From positions 3,471,001-3,535,000 of the forward strand of contig CM050656.1 of NCBI GenBank assembly GCA_027574665.1: a stretch of 64,000 nucleotides of DNA, in the 5' to 3' direction. The stretch comes from Rhynochetos jubatus. Its lineage: Eukaryota; Chordata; Aves; Eurypygiformes; Rhynochetidae. How positions within the stretch are numbered: position 1 is the first letter of the stretch; each line of letters opens with the position of its first letter. This document shows, piece after piece, positions 1 through 10,424 of this stretch. A model generated the notes under the pieces. That model had not been told where the DNA came from, ran no database searches, and saw nothing but the letters and a program-made list of their open reading frames with translations. The translations under genes and the position numbers were made by a program.

Positions 1-1794
1 ATGACAGCATCCCCTTTCCATCTCCCTGCAGTGGGTGACTGTTCACCAAAGCAGATGTGAAGCACTTAACAGAGTTGTTATTGCTTACTACAGCATCTTT
101 TTTTCCCAGTGAAATTGGTTTTGGCACTGAGTTATAGCCACTTTCCTCAGAACACAGAAAACCTTTGCAAAAAACAGTGTTGCTAAATTTTTTTTCCGCT
201 TTAAAGGAGATTGGCTTTGAGCTAAGCAACAAGGGGAGAGAAAACCATGAGGGTCAGGGTTCAGCCTAGAAAAACACCCAGAAGCTCAGAACATAAAATG
301 GTATATCCAAGCTCTGGATCCAACTAATACCACCAGAAACCTGTTAAAAACTTTTGCGAAGTCCTTTTACTGATGATCTGATAAATGTCTTGTCTGAGTT
401 CTCCATGGATTCTTACAAATAATATCTTAAAATTTTGTTACACTAAGGAAACTTGTGTGAATAATAAAAATAACTCAGGTGCAATTATAGGTGATCCTGT
501 TTTGTGATCAGAATCCCTTTCATCACGTCTGTGAGAGCTCAAAGCGTGGAATTCTGCATAAAAATCTACACAAGCTGCTCATTATCATCACAGCCTTTTA
601 AAAATGTACTTATTTTTTATTTACAGAACAGTCTCAGACCATCAGGGAGCTTACGCATCAATGGCTGGTGAACCCCGAGCCCCAGCTGCCCCCGTGTCTG
701 AAGCTCGAGATCCTCCCCCCCCCCGCTGCCCCCAGCAGTGCGTGCTCTGGCACAAGCTCAGTGTATCTGGAGCATAAGGATGCTGCAGCCCCAGTTTCAC
801 CATTTTCTCAGGGAGTTAACCCGGGAGGAAGACTTGTCCAGTGCTAAACTGCAACCACTGGAGCCAAATTATCTCTGAAGCATTGAATATTCCATGGGAA
901 TTGCACGCAGAAAGCAAGGCATACAGGATATTAATAACAAGAAAGACTTAATAGTGTTTAAAAATCTTAATGTTAGGAAGAGTCTTTTTTTCCCTGTGAC
1001 ACAACACTACTTATTTATAAAACATGCAGATGTTAAATTATCCTGCAGAGGGAGACTGCTCTGTGGTGAACGGGACAGAAAACTGCTCAGACAGCTTCTG
1101 GGAAGTTTGATAAACAGCAGCTATGTAAAACATGGGAGATGAGCTTGTTTTAAAACAGAGTTTAAAATCAGAACCCCAAAACTCTGTCTCACAGCAACCA
1201 AAACAGACCTAAGATAAGTAAGGAGCTTTGCTTGGAATCTCCATCATATGTCAAAGTCCTTAGGTCTACCTTTATAAACCCCTTCTGCTTAAAGAATGAC
1301 AGCAGCACCCAGCTGAGATAAGGTTTCTTTATAAGAACATGTGCCTTTCCAGCACCAACACCCCCCATGTGCTGAGCCCCCTGCCCTCTGTTGCTCAGGG
1401 CACGTACCAAACCCTCCGCAAATTCCTGTGTGCTGCGTTTCTGAAACAGAACGAGGCGAGCTGGGACTAAAGGAAAGTGGTGCTGATGGATCAAACATAG
1501 ATTTCAGTTTCTTTCTCTCTCTGCAGCCACCAGCTGACAGCAAACATTTATGAACTTTGCAGCGTTTAATGTAGGTCCAGCAAACTCTGCCTTGTTCCCC
1601 TATGAAGCCCCCCAGCCCGCATCCTGCCTCCTCTCCGCAAGCGCTCAGGTCCCACCACGCCACCATGTCCACCACAACCTCTGCTCCCATCACCCTGTCA
1701 CCTGCCTGGCTGCCAAACCCCTTCTCCTTCCTCCATCCTGCTACCAGTTTTCCTTCTCTGCAGCCAGCAAGTCCCAATGTCTCTGTTCTTTGCC
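1..1794. other. Unique A+T-rich DNA, no gene recognised
   Basis: Non-repetitive, stop-rich sequence. A C-rich patch near 690-735 (runs of CCCCCC around 714-726) and a pyrimidine-rich stretch near 1500-1770 break the A+T-rich background. The minus-strand frame open from 1801 to 1289 (170 codons) lies over this pyrimidine-rich stretch and has no recognisable domain. It is probably open because the local G+C content lowers the stop-codon rate. The tract ending in CTCTCTGCAG at 1526 looks like a splice acceptor, but no matching exon with a strong donor follows it. Confidence 0.6.
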
Positions 1795-1865
1795 TTTTCA
1801 TGTCCGTGGCAGAGGGAGCTTTAAGGTCCCTTCCAACCTAAACCCTTCTGTGATTCCACGATTCT
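1795..1865 (+). mobile_element. CR1 LINE 3'-end fragment
   Basis: Truncated 3' terminus of a chicken-repeat-1 (CR1) non-LTR retrotransposon. The diagnostic words TTTAAGGTCCCTTCCAACCT at 1820-1839 and the short tail 'TTCTGTGATTCCACGATTCT' are seen. The upstream 'CATGTCCGTGGCAGAGGG' resembles the usual 'CCATGGCAGGG' of the CR1 3' UTR but is diverged. Only about 70 bases remain, which is typical of 5'-truncated avian CR1 copies. It has no coding capacity. CR1 elements usually lack target-site duplications, and none is seen. Confidence 0.85.
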
Positions 1866-4274
1866 TTGCATGTGTTCCGCTTTTTAAGCACCATAATCTG
1901 TAGTTGGTACCAAATCCTTGCTCCAAAGCATCTTGGGGTAAATAGCAGATCAACCTGTTGCACTGACCTCAGAGGCGCTAAAGATGTCGCAGCATCTCCT
2001 CCCCTTCCAAGCTGCACAGACTAGACACGCCTGAGACATTTTACCCAGTGTTTGTAGTCAAATAATTCATTTAGCGCCGTATCAATATACTTCTTCGTAA
2101 TTACCTCCTTTAAATAAAGATGTTCTTCCAAACCTCCTACCCTGTAATTTCTGCGATTCTCAGCAGTCCATTACATCGCTTTCTAAAACAGCAGCTCGGA
2201 ACTGGAGATAAGCAAACTTAGAGAGAAACCAAGATAATTCTTTAAATATTTGCTGACCCGTGGACTTTTCCAGAAGGAGCAGATAGCAGGATGAGCTTTT
2301 TATCTGGCAAATTGCCTGTAATAAATGCGGGTACATGTTACCTGCATTTTCATGAGTAATTAGCATAATTAACCTCCCTGCTCTGCTCCTATGCCGCTTC
2401 CACCGCTCCAGACAATCGACATGTAGTTTATTAACCATGAGAAGTCGTCAGATTTTCTGCGCTACGGTTGGCCGTGACAAAGTCACCAGGTACCTGCCAG
2501 CCTGCAGACGAAACGGAAGACCAGGCAGAGAGAGAAAGCAGGAGACGAGTGGGAGAGAGAGCAGAATAGACCTTCTTCACTATGCATCTTCAGCGTCTTG
2601 GTTTTATAAAGTCATCTACCTTAAGATGCTTTAAGGTGTTCTAGGAAATCTTTCTGCAGATATGAAATGAATTAATCCCTGACTCTGAAACATTTTAAAG
2701 GGAAAAGCAGTAGAGTATTAGTAATTAATAGGAAAAGTGTCTCCTCTCCTTCTTCTACAGGACTGTAAATGCAATTTGCTCTGTAGCTGATGTTATTTGA
2801 ATATTAATCTATATGGGCGTCAACTTCAATACCTGCCAATCCATCCAAACCAGGTGAAAGCCCACTTTCACAGGCGTTTCCTGGCCTCTAACATTCATCA
2901 TAACCACCAACCATGACCATAACGTGTATTTCCCTCCTGCCGCAAAGTGGCTTTTCCCACGGCAAGGACAGAGAAACGGTTTGTATCACAACTGCAGCAC
3001 AGTAATTTCTCATATTTATTTCTACAAAAATATTCCCACCCCTTTTCCCAGGTATATTTTCATATTAAAATGAACAAAAAAGTATAGTGTAAAGGTAAGA
3101 ATGATTAATTATTAATTCATTCTTTTAGGGACACACATAGTATTTTGGTTTTGAAGGCTCAGACACAATATCATACAATTAGTTCTCAGAGTTTTGGTCC
3201 CATTTTCAGAGCATAACTCCCAGCTTCGTCGTGTTATCGGAAATGCTAAAAAGGGGTTGGCTGCTGCGTTTGATATTTATTACTTCCTAAAGATTTATGA
3301 TATAGCAACACTGACTTCCAGATATTCTGAAGAAGAAATTGCCAGTGCAGAAAAGCAAGGAAACTGTTCACATCCATGGTTTTGACTTTATTATTTTGCA
3401 CTTTTGTTAAGGGCGAGGGGTCTTTGAAAATTTGAGAGCCAGTCGCGTATATTTTATAGGACTAGATAAGTCAGCTGTTGCTTCTGATGGTGAAAGCCAA
3501 GCCAGATGGCAATTTGTTCCTCCTGCTTTTTTGCCACGACAGTAAAACGTGAATTAAAGGAATAAAAAGTAACATAAGCTCTGAGATCATGGCAAGGCAA
3601 AGGATCATGCCTAGAGAACGAGAAAACATCAGGTCTGTGAACATACCATGTTACTTCCCAAATTTTCAATATAACAGCAGGTTACTGAAAGGTTTTAGCA
3701 TTCAGGAATGTATAACTGCATTAAACCAGCCATGATACTAATTAACTGCATTCATTTCAGTTTCAGAACAGTTAAATTAGTCTTTATTTTTAATGCTAAA
3801 ATGAAACAAAGGTTTCTCCACTGATGCAATAAGCACTGACAAAAAAATGAGGGCTTACAATGGGAGACTGTGACAGTAACATGCATTCATGGTAAAATAA
3901 TGAGTGTCAGATGGCTGTTACACTCAACATCCACATAAATGCCATAATTTGGTAAGGAATACGGAACCATCATGATGCAGGGCTCTCACCAGCGGCAGCA
4001 CGTTAGAGAGAGACAGGGTTGGGGGGCAGTGGACATCACCAGGCCTGGGCAGCGAAGGGCAGCCCCTAGCAGCTTCCTCAGGGGAAAACTGGAGAGTCGC
4101 CATGCCAAATGACAATATCTGTCTGTGTTTGAGCTCCCAGCCCAGGAGAGGGACTCAGGGTCATGGCCCTGTGGGAGGTCCCCAGGAGGTAGGCGTGTGG
4201 CCAGGTAAGGAAATGCTGGCTCCCACGTGCACGGATCTCCCTTGATACAAAGTTGCTCTGCTTCGCTCTGTAAT
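1866..4274. other. Unique A+T-rich DNA, no gene recognised
   Basis: No transposon, RNA gene or protein-coding exon is recognised. A homeodomain-like cluster, 'GAGTAATTAGCATAATTAAC', lies near 2355-2374. A G-rich, somewhat purine-skewed piece at 4010-4090 keeps a frame open on the minus strand, but its translation has no recognisable motif. Confidence 0.55.
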
Positions 4275-4555
4275 GTCGTAGAATCACAGAATGGTTTGGG
4301 TTGGAAGTGACCTTAAAGATCACCCAGTTCCAACCCCCCTGCCATAGGCAGGGACACCCTCCACTAGCCCAGGTTGCTCCAAGCCTCATCCAGCCTGGCC
4401 TTGGACACTCCCAGGGTTGAGGCATCCCCAGCTTCTCTGGACAACCTGTCCCAGTGCCTCCCCACCCTCTCTGGGAATAATTTTTTCCTGATAGCTAATC
4501 TAAATCTCCCAGCTTTCAATTTAAACCTGTTACCCCTTGTCCTATCGACAAGGGT
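4275..4555 (-). mobile_element. CR1 LINE 3'-end fragment, about 280 bp
   Basis: Read on the minus strand this is the 3' UTR of an avian CR1. On the plus strand it begins with the inverted tail (GTAGAATCACAGAATGG), then GGTTGGAAGTGACCTTAAAG, the CCATAGGCAGGGACACC segment, AGGTTGCTCCAAGCCTCATC, and ends near 'CCCCTTGTCCTATCGACA'. That last piece is the part of CR1 that normally reads as the 'TTACCCCTTGTCCTATC' block. It is 5'-truncated there. It is the same subfamily as the copies near 14.6 and 21.0 kb but in opposite orientation. It has no ORF of its own, and the open frames across it are incidental. Confidence 0.95.
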
Positions 4556-7185
4556 CTTAGAAGACTAAACCAAAAGGTGAGTGTTATAGAGACAAAGAGC
4601 AAATGCTATTTACCAGTCATTTAAAATATGTGATAAAATAAAAATGTAGGAAAACCCCCTAGACCTCTGCTCTGTTGGGTGATTGCCCACATCGCGCCCA
4701 GAGACCCCATTATCACTCCTTGATGAGAGGTGGGAGATCCCCTTCTGCTAGCGAGGGGGCTGTCCTGGCTTCCTTGGCTGCCTCAACTGCTTTCCCTGAT
4801 ACTGCAGCCTCCCTCCTGCTGCCAGGTTGGCCCCTGGGACCACAAGGGGTAGTGAACCTGCTAATTTCTGCATTACGTCCTGATGCCGGGAAATTTTATG
4901 ATTAGGCAGAACCGATACGATGGTTAGGTCCTCCCTGCCTGCTCAGCTGCTAAGTATGAAACGCATCAAATGTAGTGACAAAAAGATGTCTACAGGCAAA
5001 GGCGTGGGAGCTCCTGCTCCACAGCAGAGCGGTGATAACTTCCCCTCTCTTTCCTTTCTCCTGGTAGACCACTGACAGCTACCCGGTTTCCAGGGATTTC
5101 TTAGTATCCAAGTTTTATGTTTCACATGTTTTTCCTGAATGAGCTTATTTCACTAACAAGGCTTAATGAAAAAGAATCCTTTCCAAGTGAAAAAAGGTGG
5201 ATTTTAGGATTTCCTTATAATAATATCTACACTATGAGTAGGACACACAAGGTGGGAGATAATGGTGTGCTGTCTCATATCCTTTATTGGATCAGTATTG
5301 ACCTGGGACTCTTCTCCTAGACGGTAATACCAACCTTGCAACACAGTTCTCTCCAGGTTGGTTTAAGTAAAATAATGGAGTTAATGACAGAAGCAAAGCT
5401 AGCTAGAGAGGTTTAATTCATCATGGAGTGTTTCATGCCATTATCTTAAAAACATACAGTGTAATAATCACTTGAAGTAGTGATAACACATAATTGTATG
5501 CTTCTCATAAATTATAGGTGTATGGGAGTTTCAGCTAATGAGTGCCAAATAGCAGCTCAGGAACTGTAGTGATTACAGAAGATGTTGTGATGAATGCATT
5601 TATTATTGGGGTATTACAAATCTTTTTATAGTAGAGATGGCAAGTTTATAAATAAATAACCAGCCACAGAGGTACCTGCACGTCTAACCAAGACAACTAA
5701 GTTATTAGCCTGCAGTTTAACCAGCCTCTTGTACAAAACCAGTTCAAAGCCTGGTGAAAACAAAGCAAAAGAAAGAAAACATAAGTTCTACCCAAACATC
5801 TACATCCATGGGTATCCACACACCATTTTGCAACCTCTTGGCAAAAGGTGCACTGTTGGAGTACTTTCGACAAAAAAACAAACTGATTCCTGTTTCTGCA
5901 AGCTCGCCTCCTCCCACAGCCACCCAGCACAAACCAGTAAACTCTGAGGATGAAGGCACGGACAGACCTGCACTTGCTGGTGCAAACGAGCTTTTCACTG
6001 ATGGCGGTAGAGGCCAGCTGTGTCCAGCCTCCTGTTCCCTGTGGAGTCCTACTTCATGAGCACCATCCCACATATTTCTGCCAGTGCAGCTGCTGCTTAG
6101 AGCTCCACGTGTATAACTTGGTTTTATTTTGATTCGCTTTGTTTTGCACACTAGAGACTAAAGGAGTAGCTGCTAGAATTTCAGAGAAGGAAAATAGATG
6201 TAAAAAACCCAAACGGAAACCAAGCAAGAAGCAAACAACATTTACACGACTGGAGAGCCCAAAGCAATTCCTCACTGGTCAACCCAAAGGAGAGTGGGCT
6301 CAGGACCAAGCTGCAGCACACTCTGTACCCCGTGCACCCCCGGACGCACCTCTGCTCCTGGGACAGGTGTGAGCTGCCACCACCAAAGTTCTGCCCCACC
6401 AATGCCGCTGAGGGTTTTGCACATTTTCATGTCAGTGGTATTCCCTCTGGTCCTTGAGCTGCTAACTCGTATCCTGCCTAGGTCAGCACATTGGCGTAAA
6501 GGGTTAGTATTTCTGTAACTGGAAAAATTTGAGCATTCCCTTGTTTTCTAAAATGAATAAAACTTATTAACTTCTTAAAACTTACTAAAAAGCCTGAATG
6601 AAAATATTCTGGCCTTCTGAAATGTATTTTGGAATTTTTACACATAACACATTTCCCGGCAGCATTTTCTGTGCAGCCTGGCAGTGTGCTCTGTGTGCCC
6701 AGCCACTGTTGCTTTTTTTATCATGATAAAAATAAGCCAAAAGGCAGAGCAAGAGAAGCCTCCTATTTATCCAAAGTTTCTGACATTAGCTTAGACCCAG
6801 GTTTAGTTCCTGCTCTGAACTCAGAAAGATCTATGACTGAGATCTTTGCTCTTTGTCAGGCAGAACAGGAATTACACGAAGGTGTACCACCTTTCAGGTC
6901 AGTATATAATACACTTAGGAAAGTGCAGCTGGCAGACACGGCCATTTCAACAACTCCATTTTTCGTGAAAATATTTGAGAAGCTATTTTCATCCCTCTGC
7001 AGAATGAAAATAAAATTTAAAAATCTCAAAGGCTTGCATGAAATAGGATTTTCCACCAAAACTAATAACTAAATAACTCGATTCATATGACTTCTACTAA
7101 GGCTGATACATGATTTTGTCTGTCCTTATCTCCTAGACCATTTAGTTTGCTGATGGGTTACTATTTGGGATACTAGTAATGAATA
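4556..7185. other. Unique DNA, no gene recognised
   Basis: Mixed-composition sequence with no recognised repeat. Several overlapping short open frames occur at 5.7-6.4 kb on both strands. Frames open simultaneously on both strands with no shared motif suggest chance. The longest plus-strand frame, 6629-7072 (147 codons), has no recognisable domain, starts in A+T-rich sequence and lacks clear splice or promoter context. I do not call it a gene. Confidence 0.5.
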
Positions 7186-7201
7186 AATAAATAAATAAAT
7201 C
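7183..7201. repeat. Short (AAAT)n microsatellite
   Basis: About four to five copies of AAAT/AATA (GAATAAATAAATAAATAAAT) at the edge of a stop-rich segment. Low-complexity sequence of no evident function. Confidence 0.85.
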
Positions 7202-7419
7202 TAATTGTGCTGCTGTCCTGCACTATAGCGAATCTTTTAGGAGAAATAAGAATGATTTCTATATTTAAAAGGGGAAGAAAAGGTCATAGATGGAGCTGCA
7301 CTGGCTCATGTAAATACACAAACTTGGCACACAGATGTCTCAGGTTGCAGCTGCCAGCAACAGCCAGATTTTTGGATGAACCTCGCAGCTCCTTGCTCCA
7401 TTGTACCAGTACTAATACC

Positions 7420-7420
<1 letters not shown>

Positions 7421-7464
<44 letters not shown>
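7421..7464. repeat. (TAT)n / (ATT)n trinucleotide microsatellite
   Basis: An uninterrupted ATT-type trinucleotide run of about 44 bases (14 to 15 units). Read on the minus strand it produces a run of about 14 asparagine codons in an otherwise unremarkable open frame at 7284-7523, which is an artefact of the repeat. Long perfect trinucleotide arrays like this are usually length-polymorphic. Confidence 0.97.
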
Positions 7465-7465
<1 letters not shown>

Positions 7466-9695
7466 ACATCTCCCCATGGGGCAGATCGTGGCATGGTGCA
7501 GCCGCAATGGGCCACCCCACCATTGCAGCGAGAGCCTACCTGAGAGGGGGCACGGGAGGCTGACACCATCCTTCCCACGCTAGAACTTGTCCTCACACTG
7601 CTTATACAGTGCTGGGAGAGCAAGAAAACGAGCTCTACCTCGGGAAAGAACTCATGGCTCAGGAAACACTTCTGCTGATGCTGGGCTGTGCTTATCACTT
7701 GAATGGACTCGAAAAACCACCTGGTCCCCACCGGGGCTTTCCAGCATCAAGATCTGCACATCTCCAGTGAAATGAGAAGCAGTTGCTCCAGTTTGGCCCC
7801 CAGCTCTACTATACACTGCCACATGGTGAAAACTTTCACATCTGATTCAATGCATTGATGTCTTGAGTATTTTCTAATAGCATCCAATGGAATAACTTCA
7901 GATAACCACTCCAAGGCATCCTGCATCTGACAGATCCCTCTCGGTGGTCCTAGTGTCTCTGCTTATGCACTAGCACCAATGGTGAAGTGAGGAAAAAGGA
8001 CATTCTTCACTACAGTAACAATCCAAAGAATTTCATGAATTCATATGTTGTGTTGTATATGCTGGATTTCCATAATTTGAAGAAAATATCCTGGATCCAA
8101 TCCCTTCCACATTACTCACATTTAAGATATAAATAAATCTTGCCGTGCAAGATAACGGAAAACATTCAGATAAAGTGTTTGCTTTTAGAAGGGCAAATTA
8201 CAACAAAAAGGTTTTGAAATCACTGGAAGATAATAAACCTGAGTTCTTGGTTCATGTGGGGCTTAGTTTTCTAGTTTTTATAGAAGAAAATGATGTTGAA
8301 TCTTATGATGTTGAATCTGAAACAGCGCCTTCCTATGCTTAACTAGTGGTGCAAAATGTAAGGACAATACTGTGGGGTTTAATTACCTCAGTAAAAGCAG
8401 CGTGTTCTGTGTCTTTGGGCTGCGACTGAGATAGGTATGTCGCCATGCAGGATGCCACACCCGACTAACGTGGACAGCACAGCAAGACTAACAGCAAAGT
8501 GAAGTTCTCCACTATCACAAATAAAGTAAGACAATAAAACCCGGCCTGTGGGTGCCTTTTAAACCGGGCTGCTCTTAAGACACAAATGGGTTATCACAGA
8601 TCTGAGAGGATACCTTAAATATATTATGCATCTTCAAATGTTGTGCTTAGACTTGTTATTTTTTGTCCCTGAACTGCTAATAGGATGAACATTTTTCTGA
8701 GCACCTTAGCAGCCTTTTCTCATTTCTCATGCTGTATTTCCACTTGACTCGCTCATTGTGAAACGAAATTTTACCAGAGGAATTCAGCTTTTTACGGAAG
8801 GCAGCCAAGGAAGTCGATTACTTAGCAAAACCGCCATCTCCACTCAACTGGTGCTCTTTATCTTCCAGCAGCAGACACTCACACGCTTGCCTCCGTAATC
8901 CAGTGTGAAGAACGTGGCCCATGACCATTAAGCATAGTTACTGTGGGATAATCACAGCTATTGATTCTGACATGGTGATTTTTTTGCAAAATCTCCCACT
9001 ATCTCCCGCTGTATCACAGAGTCAGTCCTAGAGCACATCCACTGAATGAGCACACAGCCAAGTTTGTGTCTGCTCCTAACTGTTGCTGTGGTTTCTTATT
9101 TATAACATAAAAAGAATCAAGTGGAAACTACCTCACATTCAACTAGCTTTGAGGAAAGCGGCACAAAACCCAACTAGTCTATGTCTGCATATTCCATAGG
9201 CCTGCTCCGTCAGATACGTAGAGCTGGCACGCACAGTAAACAATGACATTGTGCTGACTGTGTTCAAATCCTGTCTTTGAAACGGGATGCAATTTATAGC
9301 AAATGATTTGAGCAGATGTGAACAATGATTACTTTTAAATATGCAGTTGTTCACCTGGACTGCTCTAAACCAAAACCTTGACAAAGGCGAGAGCGAGCAG
9401 TATCACGTCGGCAGCACCGAGTTCCTGCATATGGGAAAACCAGGCTTACATTACCCTTCTGCTGGAAGGGAAATAACAAAGATGCACTCCTCCTCCCTGT
9501 CTTCCTAGGCTCTGGTTGACTTCAGCAAGGATGGGATTTCACACCACATCTACAACCACCTTGGCTATAGGGAGAGTGAAACCCGTCATCTGAACATTAC
9601 ACTGCCTGATGCCTACGTGCAGAATCAGATCCTTGGAATGATGCCTGTCTTACAACATAGTCCCTAACCTGTTTAAATAGTGACACTGTAAGTCA
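7465..9695. other. Unique A+T-rich DNA, no gene recognised
   Basis: No recognised transposon or exon. It includes a small tandem duplication at 8291-8320, annotated separately. The plus-strand frame over 8145-8342 reads smoothly through this duplication but matches nothing I know. Confidence 0.5.
8291..8320. repeat. 15-bp direct duplication (2 copies)
   Basis: Two adjacent 15-base units, TGATGTTGAATCTTA and TGATGTTGAATCTGA, which differ at one base. This is a small tandem duplication without other context. Confidence 0.9.
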
Positions 9696-9707
9696 TTTCA
9701 TAGAACT
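9696..9707 (-). mobile_element. CR1 tail remnant left of the LTR
   Basis: The bases TTTCATAGAACT immediately before the LTR look like the inverted terminal tail of a minus-strand CR1 (normally TCATAGAATCATAGAAT). They match what is expected to precede the CR1 body that resumes at 10329 on the other side of the LTR. On its own this piece is too short to identify. The call rests on continuity across the LTR. Confidence 0.55.
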
Positions 9708-9981
9708 TGTCCTGGTTTTAGTTGGGATAGAGTTAATTTTCCTCACATCAGCTAGTATGAGGCTCTGGTTTGGATTTGTGCTGAGAAGAATATTGATAGC
9801 ACACTACTGTTTTACATTGTTGCCAAGCAATGCTTACATTAAGACAAGGATTTTTCCAGTTTCTGCTACCGCCCCTGTGTTCCTAGCTTCTTCTCTACAA
9901 GGAGCTGGGAGGGGACACAGCCTGGACAGCTGACCCAGACTGACCAAAGGGACATTTTGTGCCATTGAACATCATGCTCGG

Positions 9982-9989
9982 TATATAAG
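9982..9989 (+). promoter_or_regulatory. TATA box of the LTR
   Basis: TATATAAG sits about 275 bases into the LTR, where the U3/R promoter is expected in this LTR type. It marks the former retroviral promoter. Whether it is still active in the host cannot be judged from sequence. Confidence 0.7.
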
Positions 9990-10096
9990 CTGGAGGAGTT
10001 GGCTGGAAGGGGCAATTGCTGCTGGAGACTGGCTGTGCATTGGTCACCTGTGGTGAGCGGTTGTATATTTTTCCTTCCCTTTTTCATTTCTTTTCC

Positions 10097-10165
10097 GTTA
10101 CATATTATTATTATTAGTAGTAGTAGTATTTTCATTACATTATATTATTTATATTAGTAGTAGTA
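10097..10165. repeat. (ATT)n/(AGT)n low-complexity tract in the LTR
   Basis: Runs of ATTATTATTATT and AGTAGTAGTAGT, then a second TTAGTAGTAGTA, occur between the TATA box and the polyadenylation signal. Members of this LTR family normally carry an ATT-rich tract here, so this is part of the element and not a later independent microsatellite. Confidence 0.8.
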
Positions 10166-10192
10166 TCTATTTTATTTCACTTATTTTCAATT

Positions 10193-10198
10193 ATTAAA
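10193..10198 (+). promoter_or_regulatory. Polyadenylation signal of the LTR
   Basis: ATTAAA in the context TTATTAAACTGTTCTTATCT, upstream of the conserved CTCAACCCATGAG block. This is the position where this LTR type ends its R region. Confidence 0.6.
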
Positions 10199-10328
10199 CT
10201 GTTCTTATCTCAACCCATGAGCTCTCTTATCTTTTTCCTCCAATTCTCTCCCCATCCCACTGGGGAAGGGGGGACGTGAGCGAGCGGCTGCGTGGTTCTT
10301 TGTTGCTGGCCAGGGCAAAACCACAACA

Positions 10329-10424
10329 AAACTTTACAACAGCCCACATTGGAAGGGACCTCGAAAGACCACCTGATCCAACCTTTTGTTGGTGATGGGA
10401 AAGGGAGCCTAGATGAGAAGTTTC
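10329..10424 (-). mobile_element. CR1 fragment interrupted by the LTR
   Basis: The sequence 'AGCCCACATTGGAAGGGACC' at 10341-10360, then TCGAAAGACCACCTGATCC and AACCTTTTGTTGG, is the inverted 3' UTR of a CR1 subfamily that normally reads 'AGCCCAAGTTGGAAGGGACC'. It continues to about 'GGGAGCCTAGATGAG'. Removing the LTR and one copy of its target duplication makes the tail at 9696-9707 continuous with this body. It is well diverged and therefore older than the LTR. Confidence 0.85.

Larger units (their letters stand above)
9708..10328 (+). mobile_element. Solo LTR of an avian ERVL-like endogenous retrovirus
   Basis: A 621-bp long terminal repeat with canonical TG...CA ends, starting TGTCCTGGTTTTAGTTGGGA and ending AAACCACAACA. 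It resembles from memory the common bird LTRs annotated as TguLTR5-type (ERVL class). A TATA box (TATATAAG, 9982-9989) and a polyadenylation signal ATTAAA (10193-10198) lie in the expected order. They are followed by the family's 'TCTCAACCCA(T/C)GAG' block and a 'GAGCGAGCGGCTG' block. The flanks GAACT (9703-9707) and AAACT (10329-10333) agree at four of five bases, consistent with a 5-bp target duplication that has since mutated. No internal retroviral genes and no second LTR are seen in the window, so it is a solo LTR left by recombination between the two ends. Confidence 0.92.

Noticed and set aside
1289..1801. Minus-strand open frame of 170 codons
   Set aside because: It lies over a pyrimidine-rich stretch with frames open on both strands, and its translation is low-complexity without motifs.
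6629..7072. Plus-strand open frame of 147 codons
   Set aside because: No recognisable family, no promoter or splice support, and ends in A+T-rich lysine/asparagine wording typical of chance frames.
7284..7523. Minus-strand frame with a polyasparagine run
   Set aside because: The asparagine run is only the ATT microsatellite read as codons.
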